A stretch of 64,000 nt of DNA from Bacteroidales bacterium UBA5326 (GCA_002408205.1 DHQY01000007.1:156173-220172), one strand, 5' to 3'. Numbered from the stretch's first letter, positions 27,952-37,062 are shown. Numbers and translations: made by a program. The notes: a model not told the origin generated them from the sequence alone.

Positions 27952-29649
27952 TCATAAATTTTTCACTATGGCGATATAATCTCCATCACTCGTTATTCCT
28001 TCTATAGAAAAACGGTACGCTGTTTTTCTGTCGGAAGTATAAAAAGAAATCTCTGCAACGCCGTTTTCATCTGCCCCTCCATTCGATATAGAGCCAAACG
28101 ATGAAATAAGATAATCCATAAGAAGCATGCCATCAAATTTTTCCAGCTGTTTGCGCTCTCTAATCTGCCTTGTTTCAAAAGACTGATTAAACGGCGATGG
28201 ATTAACCGCGGGTTTAACCAAATGCTGGCTTGCAGTAACAACAACTTCTTCAAGCAAGGTAGACGTTTCCTCTAATATATCTTTGAAGTGCTGCCCGGTT
28301 AATGCGGTTGTATTACTTAAAAATTGGGTTGTGTCAACAGAAGGAAAAGATGGAAGATCAATTTCTAAATAATACTCTGTGCTTCCCCGCTTACCCGTAC
28401 AGGAGAGAACGAATTGCGTACTGTCGGGAAAGTCCAGATTCCTGATCCGGAAAAGACCTGAATGATCCATCGGTTCAAAATAAGAAAGGTTTATTGCCGG
28501 GGAATATATGATAATATCAGACTTGCTTACCCTGTTATAGAAACTGGAGACTTTCCCCGATATGGTTTGTGAATATTCTTTCTCCGGCAGGGAGTTGGGA
28601 ATAGTGTTTTTAATGATTGCCGGTATATCGTAATAACGCCATCCGTGGATCATCATTACCAAATCCATCGCCTCACTTCTATCTTCCCGGGAAAAGTCAA
28701 AAAGTGCAGCCGGGTCTTCCACGGCGCCACTTAGTTCCGAGGAAAGCAGCATGTAGGATAAAAGATGATCAGAAGCAGTGTGCGGTGTCAGATACCTATC
28801 CGTAACAGAAAGGGAGAATGTGCCTTCCACGCCTGTCTCTAAAGTATCGAGCAGCCGGATGGTGTAAGTAATTTTTTCTCTCTTATCCGGTTCTGGCTTA
28901 TCGGCAAAAATATCTGCCCTGATCAAATCCGGGGGATATACAAAAAAAATACGCTGGGCAAAAACACGACCCTCCTCATCCACAATAGTGGCATGATTTA
29001 TACCGTTCAAAAGCCAAGCCTCTTTCATGGCTATTTCATACTCTTGTTGTGCGATTCTGTTGCATAAAAAGACCTCCGATCCGTTTGACAACACAATAAA
29101 CAATGGTTTTTCCAATAACGATCCGGTTACCACTGTACGAATGAATCTTTTATCGCCTCGTTTCGTCACATGTATTACCGCACCTGTTTCCGAAAGAGCC
29201 GGTAGCGATTGTTTTAGCTCTGTTCCCTGTTTGCTTCTGATAACGGCATAGTATCGCTCATTGGGTGCAGGATGGAATATTAATTTCCCCATGCCTTTAT
29301 AAGTATCAGAAAAAGATGTAATTATAGAATCTCTGCTATTAAAGACGGCACCTGTTACTCCAATCCCTCTGCCGTCGGTGGTAACCGCTTTAAACGCAAA
29401 CACAGCAAGGTCCCCGGGAACATACCGTCCGCTTTCCGGCAAAAATTGAATGCCAAACAATGAATCATCTTTAGATGCCTGCACGGTGAGACTGTCGCTT
29501 TTTGCATCCAAAGGGTTGACAAGGGTAATTTCTTTGTGAAACATATATATTTCGGGAAAGTTTTGCATCCAGGCTGTATATGCCCGTAAAGTATATTTTC
29601 CCGATGGCAAATCTGTCTGTAAAGGGATTCTCCCCGGGAAAACCCTCAA
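27952..29649 (-). CDS. MG2-type secreted protein, C-terminal part after a frameshift
   Basis: This frame carries most of a Bacteroidetes protein of the alpha-2-macroglobulin/MG2 plus plug-like type, usually about 850 residues long. It contains PSGKYTLRAYTAWMQN, FLPESGRYVPGDLAVFAFKA, RIFFVYPPDL, a FSLSVTDRYLTP segment and a C-terminal part with EEVVVTASQ. The visible first codon (TTG at 29649) is not a natural start: the family N-terminus is encoded in another frame at 29636-29950. The two frames join if one base is removed from a CCCC run on the plus strand (29632-29635). Either the gene is broken by a one-base insertion, or this is a sequencing error in a homopolymer. The protein would be periplasmic or surface-exposed; its role is not known. 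Confidence 0.8.
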   Translation of the reverse strand: MRVFPGRIPLQTDLPSGKYTLRAYTAWMQNFPEIYMFHKEITLVNPLDAKSDSLTVQASKDDSLFGIQFLPESGRYVPGDLAVFAFKAVTTDGRGIGVTGAVFNSRDSIITSFSDTYKGMGKLIFHPAPNERYYAVIRSKQGTELKQSLPALSETGAVIHVTKRGDKRFIRTVVTGSLLEKPLFIVLSNGSEVFLCNRIAQQEYEIAMKEAWLLNGINHATIVDEEGRVFAQRIFFVYPPDLIRADIFADKPEPDKREKITYTIRLLDTLETGVEGTFSLSVTDRYLTPHTASDHLLSYMLLSSELSGAVEDPAALFDFSREDRSEAMDLVMMIHGWRYYDIPAIIKNTIPNSLPEKEYSQTISGKVSSFYNRVSKSDIIIYSPAINLSYFEPMDHSGLFRIRNLDFPDSTQFVLSCTGKRGSTEYYLEIDLPSFPSVDTTQFLSNTTALTGQHFKDILEETSTLLEEVVVTASQHLVKPAVNPSPFNQSFETRQIRERKQLEKFDGMLLMDYLISSFGSISNGGADENGVAEISFYTSDRKTAYRFSIEGITSDGDYIAIVKNL

Positions 29650-29950
29650 TACACCGTTTAATCTTTACCCGGGACAGTACGGTATCCTTATGGATGAGTT
29701 CTGCATAGATGAAGTTGCTTTCCGGCAACAAAGAGAAATACGAGTTGTTCGTTAAATAAGCATTAAACCAGATATATTCTCCTGCACAATAGACCTGTTT
29801 GTCTGTGTGCAGATACACCTTCTCGGGAGATAGAAGTGTCGAGAAGCGCTCAAAACTATACAGAGCCGGATCAATCCCGGTAATATCCTGCGCACTGCAA
29901 TGGATGCCGGAGATTGTGAGTACAAATAAAGACAGAAAGACGAATCGCAT
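29471..29950 (-). CDS. MG2-type secreted protein, N-terminal part before the frameshift
   Basis: The first 105 residues contain a signal peptide (cleavage near IHCSAQ) and the family opening SPEKVYLHTDKQVYCAGEYIWFNAYL, then ELIHKDTVLSRVKI, which fits the MG2-type protein encoded downstream. After about 29636 the frame runs on for 55 residues that match nothing expected, because the true continuation is in the frame of 27952-29649. The intact product would be about 665 residues. The gene stands downstream of the NTF2-like lipoprotein on the opposite strand. Confidence 0.75.
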   Translation of the reverse strand: MRFVFLSLFVLTISGIHCSAQDITGIDPALYSFERFSTLLSPEKVYLHTDKQVYCAGEYIWFNAYLTNNSYFSLLPESNFIYAELIHKDTVLSRVKIKRCIEGFPGENPFTDRFAIGKIYFTGIYSLDAKLSRNIYVSQRNYPCQPFGCKKRQSHRAGI

Positions 29951-30234
29951 TGTTGTATAGGCTGGTTATTCTGGTACCAATCTTACAGACTCATAAGCGC
30001 TATTTGATAAAGATACAAAAAAATCTGAGGCGAAAGCCAGGCAAACCCGGATTGCTGCGCAAGAGAAATTCCTGAAAATCCAACAGAATGAATAACAGCG
30101 TTTTGAAAAACACCTTTAAGGGCTTTGCGCGGCACTCCGGGTTTACCCGCGCATTCTGTAAGGTTTTCCTGCCCAATAATCATAAAAAACTCTTAAATTT
30201 ATTCTCAAATTAACCTACCTCATATTTATCAGAC

Positions 30235-30690
30235 ATGAGAAATCATATTTTATTCATTCTAATTTTATTATTAATGAACGGATGCACCATATCATCCTCA
30301 AGAAATGAGGACATTAAGACTACCATCATTGAATTGGAAAAACAGGCATTGGCACAATGGAACAACGGGAATCCCGATGGATTCCTTGATTTGTGTGCCG
30401 ATGACGTTGTTTACATCGACCCTGCTTTTGAGAGTAAACTTGAAGGGAAAAAAGCGCTTGAAGATTACTATGACACCATTAGGGGAAAAATCAAGATTGA
30501 TCTGTACAAAATGATTGACCCGGTGGTACAGGTAACTGCCGAGGCTGCTGTCCTCACCTACAACTATGAAGCCCAACGGGATGGCATGGTGTTCAGAATG
30601 AACTGTACAGAAGTATACAGGCTGGACCAAACAAACAAGTGGCAAATCATCCACACACACTGGTCTTTTGTCCAGCCCGGAAAGATATAG
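30235..30690 (+). CDS. NTF2/SnoaL-like (DUF4440-type) small lipoprotein
   Basis: The 151-residue protein has a lipoprotein signal ending in LMNGC, then a single cone-shaped alpha+beta domain: an N-terminal helix (IIELEKQALAQWNNGNPDGFLDLCADDVVYIDP), KALEDYYDTIRGKI, and a final sheet ending in WQIIHTHWSFVQPG. This is the SnoaL/DUF4440 pattern. Such domains bind small ligands or catalyse simple isomerisations. The His/Trp pair near the end may line a pocket, but no activity can be assigned. It stands alone, with no operon partner on its strand. Confidence 0.82.
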   Translation: MRNHILFILILLLMNGCTISSSRNEDIKTTIIELEKQALAQWNNGNPDGFLDLCADDVVYIDPAFESKLEGKKALEDYYDTIRGKIKIDLYKMIDPVVQVTAEAAVLTYNYEAQRDGMVFRMNCTEVYRLDQTNKWQIIHTHWSFVQPGKI

Positions 30691-31213
30691 ATAGGATTCC
30701 CAGACTCCTTCCGGCTGCGCAACTTCCGGCGGCACAAACCGGCCGTCATCACATAGAACTCCACCACAAGATCTTCAGAACGGGAAACGCCTCCCATTGG
30801 CTGTGCCAATGGGTCCTTCCCTCCGCGGGCGCGAGGTTTCCCTTTTTCTGAATATCTTGTCGGAAGTTCTTGAACGAAAAAGACGGGAGAGCACCCTGGC
30901 GAGTACCCTACCGGGTATTTCCACCGGGCCATCTATCCAGCCTCTTCCTGGCAGTATACGTGCTCCAGAAAATCATACCCACCGGAATCAAACTACTTAC
31001 AAATGCTTCCCAAAAACTCCGATAAATGAAAAAGTAGTAAAAAGACACAAATAAAGATAACCGTATTCATCCCTTATGGTTACAGAATCATTCAGTGACC
31101 GGTGCCAACGCAAAAGTACATAAAATAAATATGCATACCACTCTTTCTGTCAAAAAGTTACAACATATCAAAATATATTATAACTTTAACCGGAATTCCA
31201 AAAGCATATGGTT
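30691..31213. other. Intergenic region with a GC-rich palindromic segment, no convincing gene
   Basis: The first 240 bases are more GC-rich than their surroundings and contain a perfect dyad CCCATTGGC-TGT-GCCAATGGG (30793-30813). Both strands have open frames here (for example minus 30564-30932), but their composition is Arg/Pro-rich and unlike a protein family I know. From about 30960 the DNA is AT-rich and probably holds the promoter of the small membrane protein gene that follows. The segment may be a dispersed intergenic repeat; that needs a genome-wide comparison. Confidence 0.45.
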
Positions 31214-31411
31214 ATGAAAAAATCTTTGAGATACCAAATGGGTTTCTTTGCATGCTATGGACTTTTTTTAACTTCCAGGATCGTATGGGACGGCCAGGCA
31301 GGATGGGAGGATATAATTTATGCTGCCTCTCAATCGCTTATGCTAATCTTTATCTTCTGGTTTTATGATCTGAAACGGAGTCCTCGCATTGTTCCTTCAC
31401 GAGAAACATAA
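31214..31411 (+). CDS. Small two-helix membrane protein, function unknown
   Basis: From the ATG at 31214 the product is 65 residues: MKKSLRYQMGFFACYGLFLTSRIVW, a short loop with DGQAGWEDIIYAASQ, a second hydrophobic helix SLMLIFIFWFY, and a basic tail. An ATG two codons upstream (31208) is possible. The two helices with a positively charged start and end suggest an inner-membrane hairpin with both termini inside. I do not recognise a family. The codon pattern and hydrophobic periodicity make a real gene more likely than not. Confidence 0.55.
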   Translation: MKKSLRYQMGFFACYGLFLTSRIVWDGQAGWEDIIYAASQSLMLIFIFWFYDLKRSPRIVPSRET

Positions 31412-31752
31412 CAGGACATCCGGTTATTTTGTGGGGATCACTTTCTGAATGGTACCGTCCGTATTGTAATACAGTTAATCAAAACAAACGGAACGGCGGA
31501 AGGGATGCGGACTGCCCCCTCTCTTATTCGCGAGCGGGATTGTCGTTGTGCAACCGACAATCCCGCCATTAACATTAACATTTAACCTTTCAAAAAAACA
31601 ATACGACAAAAGAATTGCACAATACAGCTGTTCTGTCTTTATCCATACCTAAAGTCAACGACAAAGATCAGGCATTGTTATTAAAACATATTTTCAAAAT
31701 CATTAAGAGATCGTTACATTTGGGAATAGAATGAATTAAATTTCCATTGCCT
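31412..31752. other. Intergenic region with a strong stem-loop and the deacetylase promoter
   Basis: GCGGGATTGTCG (31534-31545) and CGACAATCCCGC (31555-31566) form a perfect 12-bp stem, extended by GTTG/CAAC with one bulged C. It is not followed by a T-run, so it is not a classic terminator. A TACATTTG element (31715-31722) fits the -7 consensus and lies 30 bases before the deacetylase start. No gene is seen. Confidence 0.6.
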
Positions 31753-32685
31753 GTGAAACGAATACTTTTCCTTTGTTTATTTCTTCCTGCTTTTGCTCTT
31801 TCTTTCGGACAGCAAAAGAAAATATGCATCTCATTTGATGATCTTCCGGTTGTCAGTTATGGGATCACGGACACACTTTACCAGAAAGAACTCATCTTTA
31901 AACTCATTAACTCACTGACTTCCAAAAAAATTCCAGCCATAGGTTTTGTGAATGAAATGAAACTGTATAAGAAAGACAGTCTGAATCATTTCCAAATCCG
32001 TCTCATTGAAAATTGGGTTAATAACAATCTGGACCTGGGCAATCATACCTATTCACATCCTGACTATAATTCTGTAACTTATGATGAATACACCCGGGAC
32101 ATAATGAAAGGGGGAATAATTTCCAGCAAATTATTAAAGACACACGGCAGGGAGCTTATGTATTTCAGACATCCCTTCCTTCATGTGGGAAACACAAAGA
32201 GCAAAGCCGATTCGCTTGAAGAGTTTCTGAAAAACAATGGATACACGGTCGCCCCGGTTACGGTAGATAATGAAGATTATCTGTTTGCTCTTGCCTATAA
32301 ACGTGCCCTGGCAAAAAACGATATTGAACTTGCCAAAAGAATAGGTACGGACTATATCTCTTACATGGAGGAAAAAATCATCTATTACGAACAACAGACC
32401 ATTGAGCTGTTTGGCCGGAACATATGCCAGATTCTTCTGGTACATGCCAGTGCTCTGAACTCGGATTATATCGGGTCCCTTATCAATATGCTGGGTAACC
32501 GCCAATATACTTTTGTGAGTATTTCAGAGGCACTGAAAGACCCAGCCTATCTTACCCAGGTGTCAGTTTACGGAAACTGGGGCATATCATGGATTGACAA
32601 ATGGGCCTTCTCGCAAGGTAAAAAAGGTGACTTTTTCAGGAATGATCCCAAAACACCTGACTACATCCGGGAGTTGGCCGAATAA
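31753..32685 (+). CDS. Secreted polysaccharide deacetylase (NodB/CE4-like)
   Basis: I place the start at the GTG at 31753 (MKRILFLCLFLPAFALSFGQ, a normal signal peptide) rather than the TTG two codons earlier. The protein then has 310 residues. The NodB fold shows motif 1 ICISFDDLP (catalytic Asp-Asp), motif 2 LGNHTYSHPDYN (metal-binding HxxxH) and motif 3 FRHPFLHVG (Arg-His-Pro). This family removes acetyl groups from N-acetylated or O-acetylated glycans outside the cytoplasmic membrane. The promoter TACATTTG lies at 31715-31722. It is monocistronic and the substrate cannot be told. Confidence 0.9.
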   Translation: MKRILFLCLFLPAFALSFGQQKKICISFDDLPVVSYGITDTLYQKELIFKLINSLTSKKIPAIGFVNEMKLYKKDSLNHFQIRLIENWVNNNLDLGNHTYSHPDYNSVTYDEYTRDIMKGGIISSKLLKTHGRELMYFRHPFLHVGNTKSKADSLEEFLKNNGYTVAPVTVDNEDYLFALAYKRALAKNDIELAKRIGTDYISYMEEKIIYYEQQTIELFGRNICQILLVHASALNSDYIGSLINMLGNRQYTFVSISEALKDPAYLTQVSVYGNWGISWIDKWAFSQGKKGDFFRNDPKTPDYIRELAE

Positions 32686-32737
32686 CAACCCTATATGACT
32701 AAATATTTCCGGTCACCCGATTTCCGATTTATAATAA

Positions 32738-33859
32738 CTACAAATCTTTCTTATAGCAGCGGGCCCGTTTATGCTGTCTTATCTCTAATTTGTTCCAGAG
32801 ATTTTGTACGTTTCTGTTATCTTCCAGTTCGCGTGTCGTTTCAATATTTGTGAAGCCATTCTGAATTATTGAATCACCGATATTTCTGAACATCAAAGAC
32901 ATAACACCCTTATCCCTATACTCTTCGTCTATGGCAATAAGCAGCGTATCCAGCGTATCATTCTTATGAAGGGCTCTGAGAATCGGGATAAAACCAAAAG
33001 GATACATTTTGCCGTGATTTTTCTGTAACGCTTTAGACAAAGACGGAAGGCATATAGCAAAGGCCACCACTTTGTCTTTTGCGTCCAATACAACGGACAC
33101 GTATTCTAATTGCAGCATGGGAAGAAAATGATTTTTCAGATCTTCCAATTGCCTGGGACTCAATTCCGAGAATCCGTGTAGATTCATATAGGCTTTGTTG
33201 AGCAAGTGGAATATGCCGTCTGCATAGGTAAGCAGATCCTTTTTGCCCGAAACGGGAGCACAGCGCAAATTATACCGCTTCTCCACAATAGATGCCATGG
33301 TCAGGTACTTTTCGGGAGTGGCATCGGGAACTTTAATGTTATATTCCACCCAGTCGGTTTCTTTTGTAAAACCCTCTTTCCCGAGGAATTCGTCATAATA
33401 AGGGAAATTATATTTGCCATAGGCAGTTGGGATCTCATTAAAGCCTTCCACAAGCACCCCCGATGCATCGAAATCGGAAAAGCCGAGCGGACCGTGCAGG
33501 ATTTTTGCATTTTTTGAACGTGCCCACTCTTCGACCGTCTGTATCAAAGCATGCAAAACCTCTTCTTTCTCAATAAAATCGAGCCAGCCGAACCGCGCGT
33601 ACTCTTTACCTGTTTTCTTATTATAGCTATGATTTATTATACCTGCCACACGCCCCACAACTTTATTGTCTTCACAGGCAAACCAGTATTTTGCTTCACA
33701 AAATTCAAAAGCGGGATTTTTCTTTGCCGAAAGGACATTCATTTCTCCGGAAAGGAGCTGAGGAACATAATACGCATTATGTTTGTATAATTTGTTGGGA
33801 AAGGCAGCAAAACGCCTGAGCTGACGTCTGGATACCACTTCTTTGATCTCAATCTGCAT
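32738..33859 (-). CDS. GNAT-fold acyltransferase at the end of the sphingolipid operon; candidate ceramide synthase
   Basis: The 373-residue protein resembles the larger GNAT-type proteins of Bacteroidetes. An N-terminal half has YVPQLLSGEMNVL, KNPAFEFCEAKYWFACEDNKVVGRVAGIIN (a GNAT core strand-turn-strand) and ILHGPLGFSDFDASGVLVEGF. A second GNAT-like half has VVAFAICLPSLSKAL and DEEYRDKGVMSLMFRNI, a degenerate acyl-CoA binding loop. It is encoded 23 bases after an SDR and the serine palmitoyltransferase, on the same strand. In Caulobacter the ceramide synthase bCerS is reported to be a GNAT-type protein. By context this gene could N-acylate sphinganine. That role is inference; the fold assignment is firmer. 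Confidence 0.75.
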   Translation of the reverse strand: MQIEIKEVVSRRQLRRFAAFPNKLYKHNAYYVPQLLSGEMNVLSAKKNPAFEFCEAKYWFACEDNKVVGRVAGIINHSYNKKTGKEYARFGWLDFIEKEEVLHALIQTVEEWARSKNAKILHGPLGFSDFDASGVLVEGFNEIPTAYGKYNFPYYDEFLGKEGFTKETDWVEYNIKVPDATPEKYLTMASIVEKRYNLRCAPVSGKKDLLTYADGIFHLLNKAYMNLHGFSELSPRQLEDLKNHFLPMLQLEYVSVVLDAKDKVVAFAICLPSLSKALQKNHGKMYPFGFIPILRALHKNDTLDTLLIAIDEEYRDKGVMSLMFRNIGDSIIQNGFTNIETTRELEDNRNVQNLWNKLEIRQHKRARCYKKDL

Positions 33860-33882
33860 AATTCGTTTCTTTATATATCGGG

Positions 33883-34683
33883 TTAGGTTTTGTAATAGGT
33901 TCTAAGTATAGCGGTAAACATCCTTTCCGGCAAATAACGCTTCAGATAAACCGAAGCTTTTTGGGGAGGTGTTGCTAAGATATATCTTTCCGACGGATTT
34001 TTCCTACCTGCAATCCGCACCATTTTTCCGGCCAAATATTCAGGTTTGAGCCCGTTTTGCTCGCTTTGTTCAATTAAGGCAAGAGTCACGGGATATCCCG
34101 GATAGGCACCCAGACAGGTTTCTCCTTCTATTTTTTTACGACTCGAAGTAAAATGGGTAGAAAAATCACCGGGATTAACGATCACCACTTTAATATTGCA
34201 GGACCTGATCTCAAGACGCAGTGCCTGGCAATAACCTTCCAAAGCGAATTTGCCGGCCGAATACATTCCCTGGTACGGCAACCCCATGAGGCCTCCCACC
34301 GAGCTCATACATATTAACAAACCGTTTTGCTGACGTCTCATCACCGGCAAAACCGCCTGAATAACATTCACCGCCCCAAAAAAATTCACATCCATCAATT
34401 GTCTGGCCTCTTCTACAGGGGTAAATTCCAAAGGTCCCCCTATTCCTCCCCCCGCATTATTGATCACCACGTCCAGAGTCTGCTCCCTGTTCATAATCTC
34501 ATCAACGGCCTGTCTCACGGACTCGGGCCGCGTCACCTCCATATGAAGATAATTCACTCCGGGAACAGGGTCCACAGACCGGCGTACCGTTCCGTAAACC
34601 GTATATCCTGCCTTGGTGAAAGCAGCCGCCATGGCATGACCGAAGCCCGAAGAAACGCCCGTAATAAGAACGACCTTTTTCAT
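33883..34683 (-). CDS. Short-chain dehydrogenase/reductase, candidate 3-ketosphinganine reductase
   Basis: The 266-residue protein has the classical SDR set: LITGVSSGFGHAM (NAD(P)-binding TGxxxGxG), VINNAGGGIGG (NNAG), a Ser in CMSSVGG and the active-site YSAGK. It is cytoplasmic. Its start overlaps the stop of the serine palmitoyltransferase gene by four bases (34680-34683), so the two are translationally coupled. The product of serine palmitoyltransferase, 3-ketosphinganine, needs an SDR-type reductase to become sphinganine, so this is the natural candidate. The SDR family is certain, the substrate inferred. Confidence 0.88.
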   Translation of the reverse strand: MKKVVLITGVSSGFGHAMAAAFTKAGYTVYGTVRRSVDPVPGVNYLHMEVTRPESVRQAVDEIMNREQTLDVVINNAGGGIGGPLEFTPVEEARQLMDVNFFGAVNVIQAVLPVMRRQQNGLLICMSSVGGLMGLPYQGMYSAGKFALEGYCQALRLEIRSCNIKVVIVNPGDFSTHFTSSRKKIEGETCLGAYPGYPVTLALIEQSEQNGLKPEYLAGKMVRIAGRKNPSERYILATPPQKASVYLKRYLPERMFTAILRTYYKT

Positions 34684-35870
34684 CGGGAAATAATATCAAA
34701 TGTTTTGAATGCTTCTATTATCTTTTCAATGGCCGTATTGAGCTGTTCAAAGGTATGCGTTGCCATGAGAGAAAAACGGATGAGCGTGTCTTCCTTTGGG
34801 ACGGCAGGGCCTATTACAGGATTTACAAAAACGCCATTTTCCAGAAGCATTTGTGTGATCTTAAGCGCCTTAAGATCGTCGCGAACAAACAGGGGAATAA
34901 TGGGGGTTTCGCTCTTGCCTGTATCCAGTCCGGCCTCCTGAAAGGCTTTGCACGCATAATGCGTCAGATCCCATAAATGAGCTATGCGTTCCGGCTCTTC
35001 CAGCATTATGTCTATAGCTGTGCTTACGCTGGCAAGAGATGCAGGAGGCAGGCTGGCACAAAAGATGAGCGCACGGGAATTGTGTTTCAGGTAATTGATC
35101 ACCGAGGCATCGCCGGCAATAAAACCCCCGATGGAAGCCAGCGATTTGGAAAAAGTACCCATAATAAGGTCCACCTGAGAGGTAAGTCCAAAATGAGAAG
35201 CCGTGCCTCTTCCGTTCTCCCCGATGACGCCAATGGCATGCGCATCGTCTACCATAAGGCTGGCACCGTATTTTTGCGCCACCTCAACCAGACGGGGAAG
35301 TTTTACTATATCACCCTCCATGGAGAAAATTCCGTCGGTAACAATCAGCTTCATTTTATCAGATTCACAAAGCTGCAATTTAGCTTCCAGAGAATCCATA
35401 TCGTTATGCTCATATTTGAACACCTTTCCGAAAGAAAGACGGCTTCCTTCAATAATAGAAGCATGATCGAGCGAATCCAGAAGCAGGTAATCCTGGCGAT
35501 TGCACAATGTCGACACCACTCCCACGTTTACAAGAAAGCCTGTGCTGTAGCAAATGACAGCCTCTTTATTTACCAATTTGGCCAACTTGTCTTCAAGGGC
35601 CAGATGCGCATCGAGCGTCCCGTTCAGGAACCGCGAACCGGAACAGCTGGTACCGTATTTGTCTATGGCCTTCTTGGCCGCTTCTTTTATTCTCGGATGG
35701 TTAGAAAGGCCCAGATAGCTGTTGGAACCAAACATCAATACTTTCTTGCCGTTCATAATAACGACCGTATCCTGCTCAGATTCAATGGCCCTGAAATAAG
35801 GATAGATCCCGGCCGCCATGATCTCCTGAGGAGCGGTATACTTTGCGCAACGATTCTGTAGTAAACCCAT
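34680..35870 (-). CDS. spt: Serine palmitoyltransferase (alpha-oxoamine synthase family)
   Basis: The 396-residue protein is a PLP-dependent enzyme condensing L-serine with a fatty acyl-CoA to give 3-ketosphinganine. It shows NSYLGLSNHPRIKEAA, the glycine-rich TSCSGSRFLNGTLDAHLALE, VDDAHAIGVIG with the PLP-stacking region, and TFSKSLASIGGFIAGD with the PLP Lys. The N-terminal AAGIYPYFRAIES is the form seen in Bacteroidetes serine palmitoyltransferases, which favours it over KBL and BioF relatives. It lies in the middle of a TetR - CDP-alcohol phosphotransferase - GtrA - SPT - SDR - GNAT operon, which fits phosphosphingolipid synthesis. Confidence 0.93.
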   Translation of the reverse strand: MGLLQNRCAKYTAPQEIMAAGIYPYFRAIESEQDTVVIMNGKKVLMFGSNSYLGLSNHPRIKEAAKKAIDKYGTSCSGSRFLNGTLDAHLALEDKLAKLVNKEAVICYSTGFLVNVGVVSTLCNRQDYLLLDSLDHASIIEGSRLSFGKVFKYEHNDMDSLEAKLQLCESDKMKLIVTDGIFSMEGDIVKLPRLVEVAQKYGASLMVDDAHAIGVIGENGRGTASHFGLTSQVDLIMGTFSKSLASIGGFIAGDASVINYLKHNSRALIFCASLPPASLASVSTAIDIMLEEPERIAHLWDLTHYACKAFQEAGLDTGKSETPIIPLFVRDDLKALKITQMLLENGVFVNPVIGPAVPKEDTLIRFSLMATHTFEQLNTAIEKIIEAFKTFDIISR

Positions 35871-35872
35871 AA

Positions 35873-36358
35873 TTAGTTTTCAATTAATTTTTCTTCATTT
35901 AATATATCTGCCTGCACATTGTCAGTAAGAATATGATCTTTTATCTTCTTTATATATGGCGATTTACGGAATACCATGAGGTCTGCCAGAAAATAATTGG
36001 CCAGACCCGATATAAGCAGCGCCAAAAGATTACAGTAGACCACATCCAGACTGAACAACCATTCAAACAGCAGCAGGCAACCCATTTTTATACCAAACCC
36101 TCCGATGGAAGAAATGTTAAAATACAAAAGCCGGATAAAAAATGATTTAGGTCCTTTGGTTTCCAAACGCATGTGCCATATCCAAAAATAAGAGAAGCAG
36201 TAGTTGCTGAACATAGCCACTTCAAATGATATGGCAGGTGATATTATATATACGCCAAAATAAGATGAAAAGATATAATTGGAAAAGAGCCATAAAATGA
36301 TTGTATCCACCAGTGTCCCAAATAACCGGCTGACAACAAACTTAATATATCTTGTCAT
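35873..36358 (-). CDS. GtrA-family membrane protein
   Basis: The 161-residue protein has four hydrophobic segments and the GtrA start FVVSRLFGTLVDTIILWLF, followed by SYFWIW and LISGLANYFLADLMVF. GtrA proteins are thought to move lipid-linked sugars across the inner membrane, or otherwise to help lipid-linked glycosylation. Here the gene is between the CDP-alcohol phosphotransferase (4-base ATGA overlap) and the serine palmitoyltransferase, so it may move or modify a sphingolipid. That is inference from position only. Confidence 0.85.
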   Translation of the reverse strand: MTRYIKFVVSRLFGTLVDTIILWLFSNYIFSSYFGVYIISPAISFEVAMFSNYCFSYFWIWHMRLETKGPKSFFIRLLYFNISSIGGFGIKMGCLLLFEWLFSLDVVYCNLLALLISGLANYFLADLMVFRKSPYIKKIKDHILTDNVQADILNEEKLIEN

Positions 36359-37062
36359 TGTATATCGGCGTTCTTTTTATAAGGTTTGGGCGGGTCAATT
36401 CTTTCGTACTCTTTCTTATATATAATAATATTCACAAAATGAACAGTAAAAAGGATCCCTGCTATCGCAATGCAGATGACGTCAACCAGGCTGAACATCC
36501 TGCCTGCAATGGATAACAGAGGTCTCTGAAGAGGCAAATATATAAACATTGTATTAATGATGATAACAATGAGTCTGAATTCTGTCGGGCCGAACAGTCC
36601 GTAGGAGATCTTGAATTCTCCTTTCAGATGGGCATTGATATACGTAAAAATCGACAGCACCAGGTAACCGGCGAGAATGAGCAGGGCAATTGAGAGGGAA
36701 ACAATGGGAGACAAACCGGCCCCGATGCACATTAGGGAAATAGTAACGGCATCAATATTATGATCTATAAAAAAACCGTATACAGGCCTCTGCGTATTCC
36801 TCACACGGGCCAGTGTCCCGTCGAGGCTGTCACCGTACCAGTTCATGACAAGCCCGAACGAGGCAAGCCATAAAAAACGTATATCCAGGTTTGATAAAAC
36901 ATAGGCAACCGCCGTAACAACAGCGCCCGTAAACCCGATAAAAGTCAGATGGTCCGAATTCATCCAGTCCGGAAGTTTTTTGGCCATCTTCACCAGAATC
37001 CTCTTCTCAACGGCGCTCAGGAAAGAGGTCTGGATCCTGATCTCAGCATGTTTTTCTTTCAT
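36355..37062 (-). CDS. CDP-alcohol phosphatidyltransferase family membrane enzyme, possible sphingolipid head-group transferase
   Basis: The 235-residue protein has the complete family signature DSLDGTLAR-x9-GFFIDHNID (pattern D-x2-DG-x2-AR-x8/9-G-x3-D-x3-D) at about residues 78-103, and about six transmembrane helices. Such enzymes transfer a phosphoalcohol from a CDP-linked donor to an alcohol acceptor. In this operon with serine palmitoyltransferase the acceptor could be ceramide or sphinganine, giving a phosphosphingolipid. The N-terminal QTSFLSAVEKRILVKMAKKLP is typical of bacterial members. It overlaps the TetR gene by 20 bases. Confidence 0.87.
   Translation of the reverse strand: MKEKHAEIRIQTSFLSAVEKRILVKMAKKLPDWMNSDHLTFIGFTGAVVTAVAYVLSNLDIRFLWLASFGLVMNWYGDSLDGTLARVRNTQRPVYGFFIDHNIDAVTISLMCIGAGLSPIVSLSIALLILAGYLVLSIFTYINAHLKGEFKISYGLFGPTEFRLIVIIINTMFIYLPLQRPLLSIAGRMFSLVDVICIAIAGILFTVHFVNIIIYKKEYERIDPPKPYKKNADIQ

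Noticed and set aside
29983..30183. 66-codon minus-strand frame before the NTF2-like gene
   Set aside because: No start context or family resemblance I can support; kept out of the annotation although a real small gene cannot be excluded.
34977..35861. 294-codon open frame antisense to serine palmitoyltransferase
   Set aside because: It is a shadow of the serine palmitoyltransferase frame; no family features are visible.
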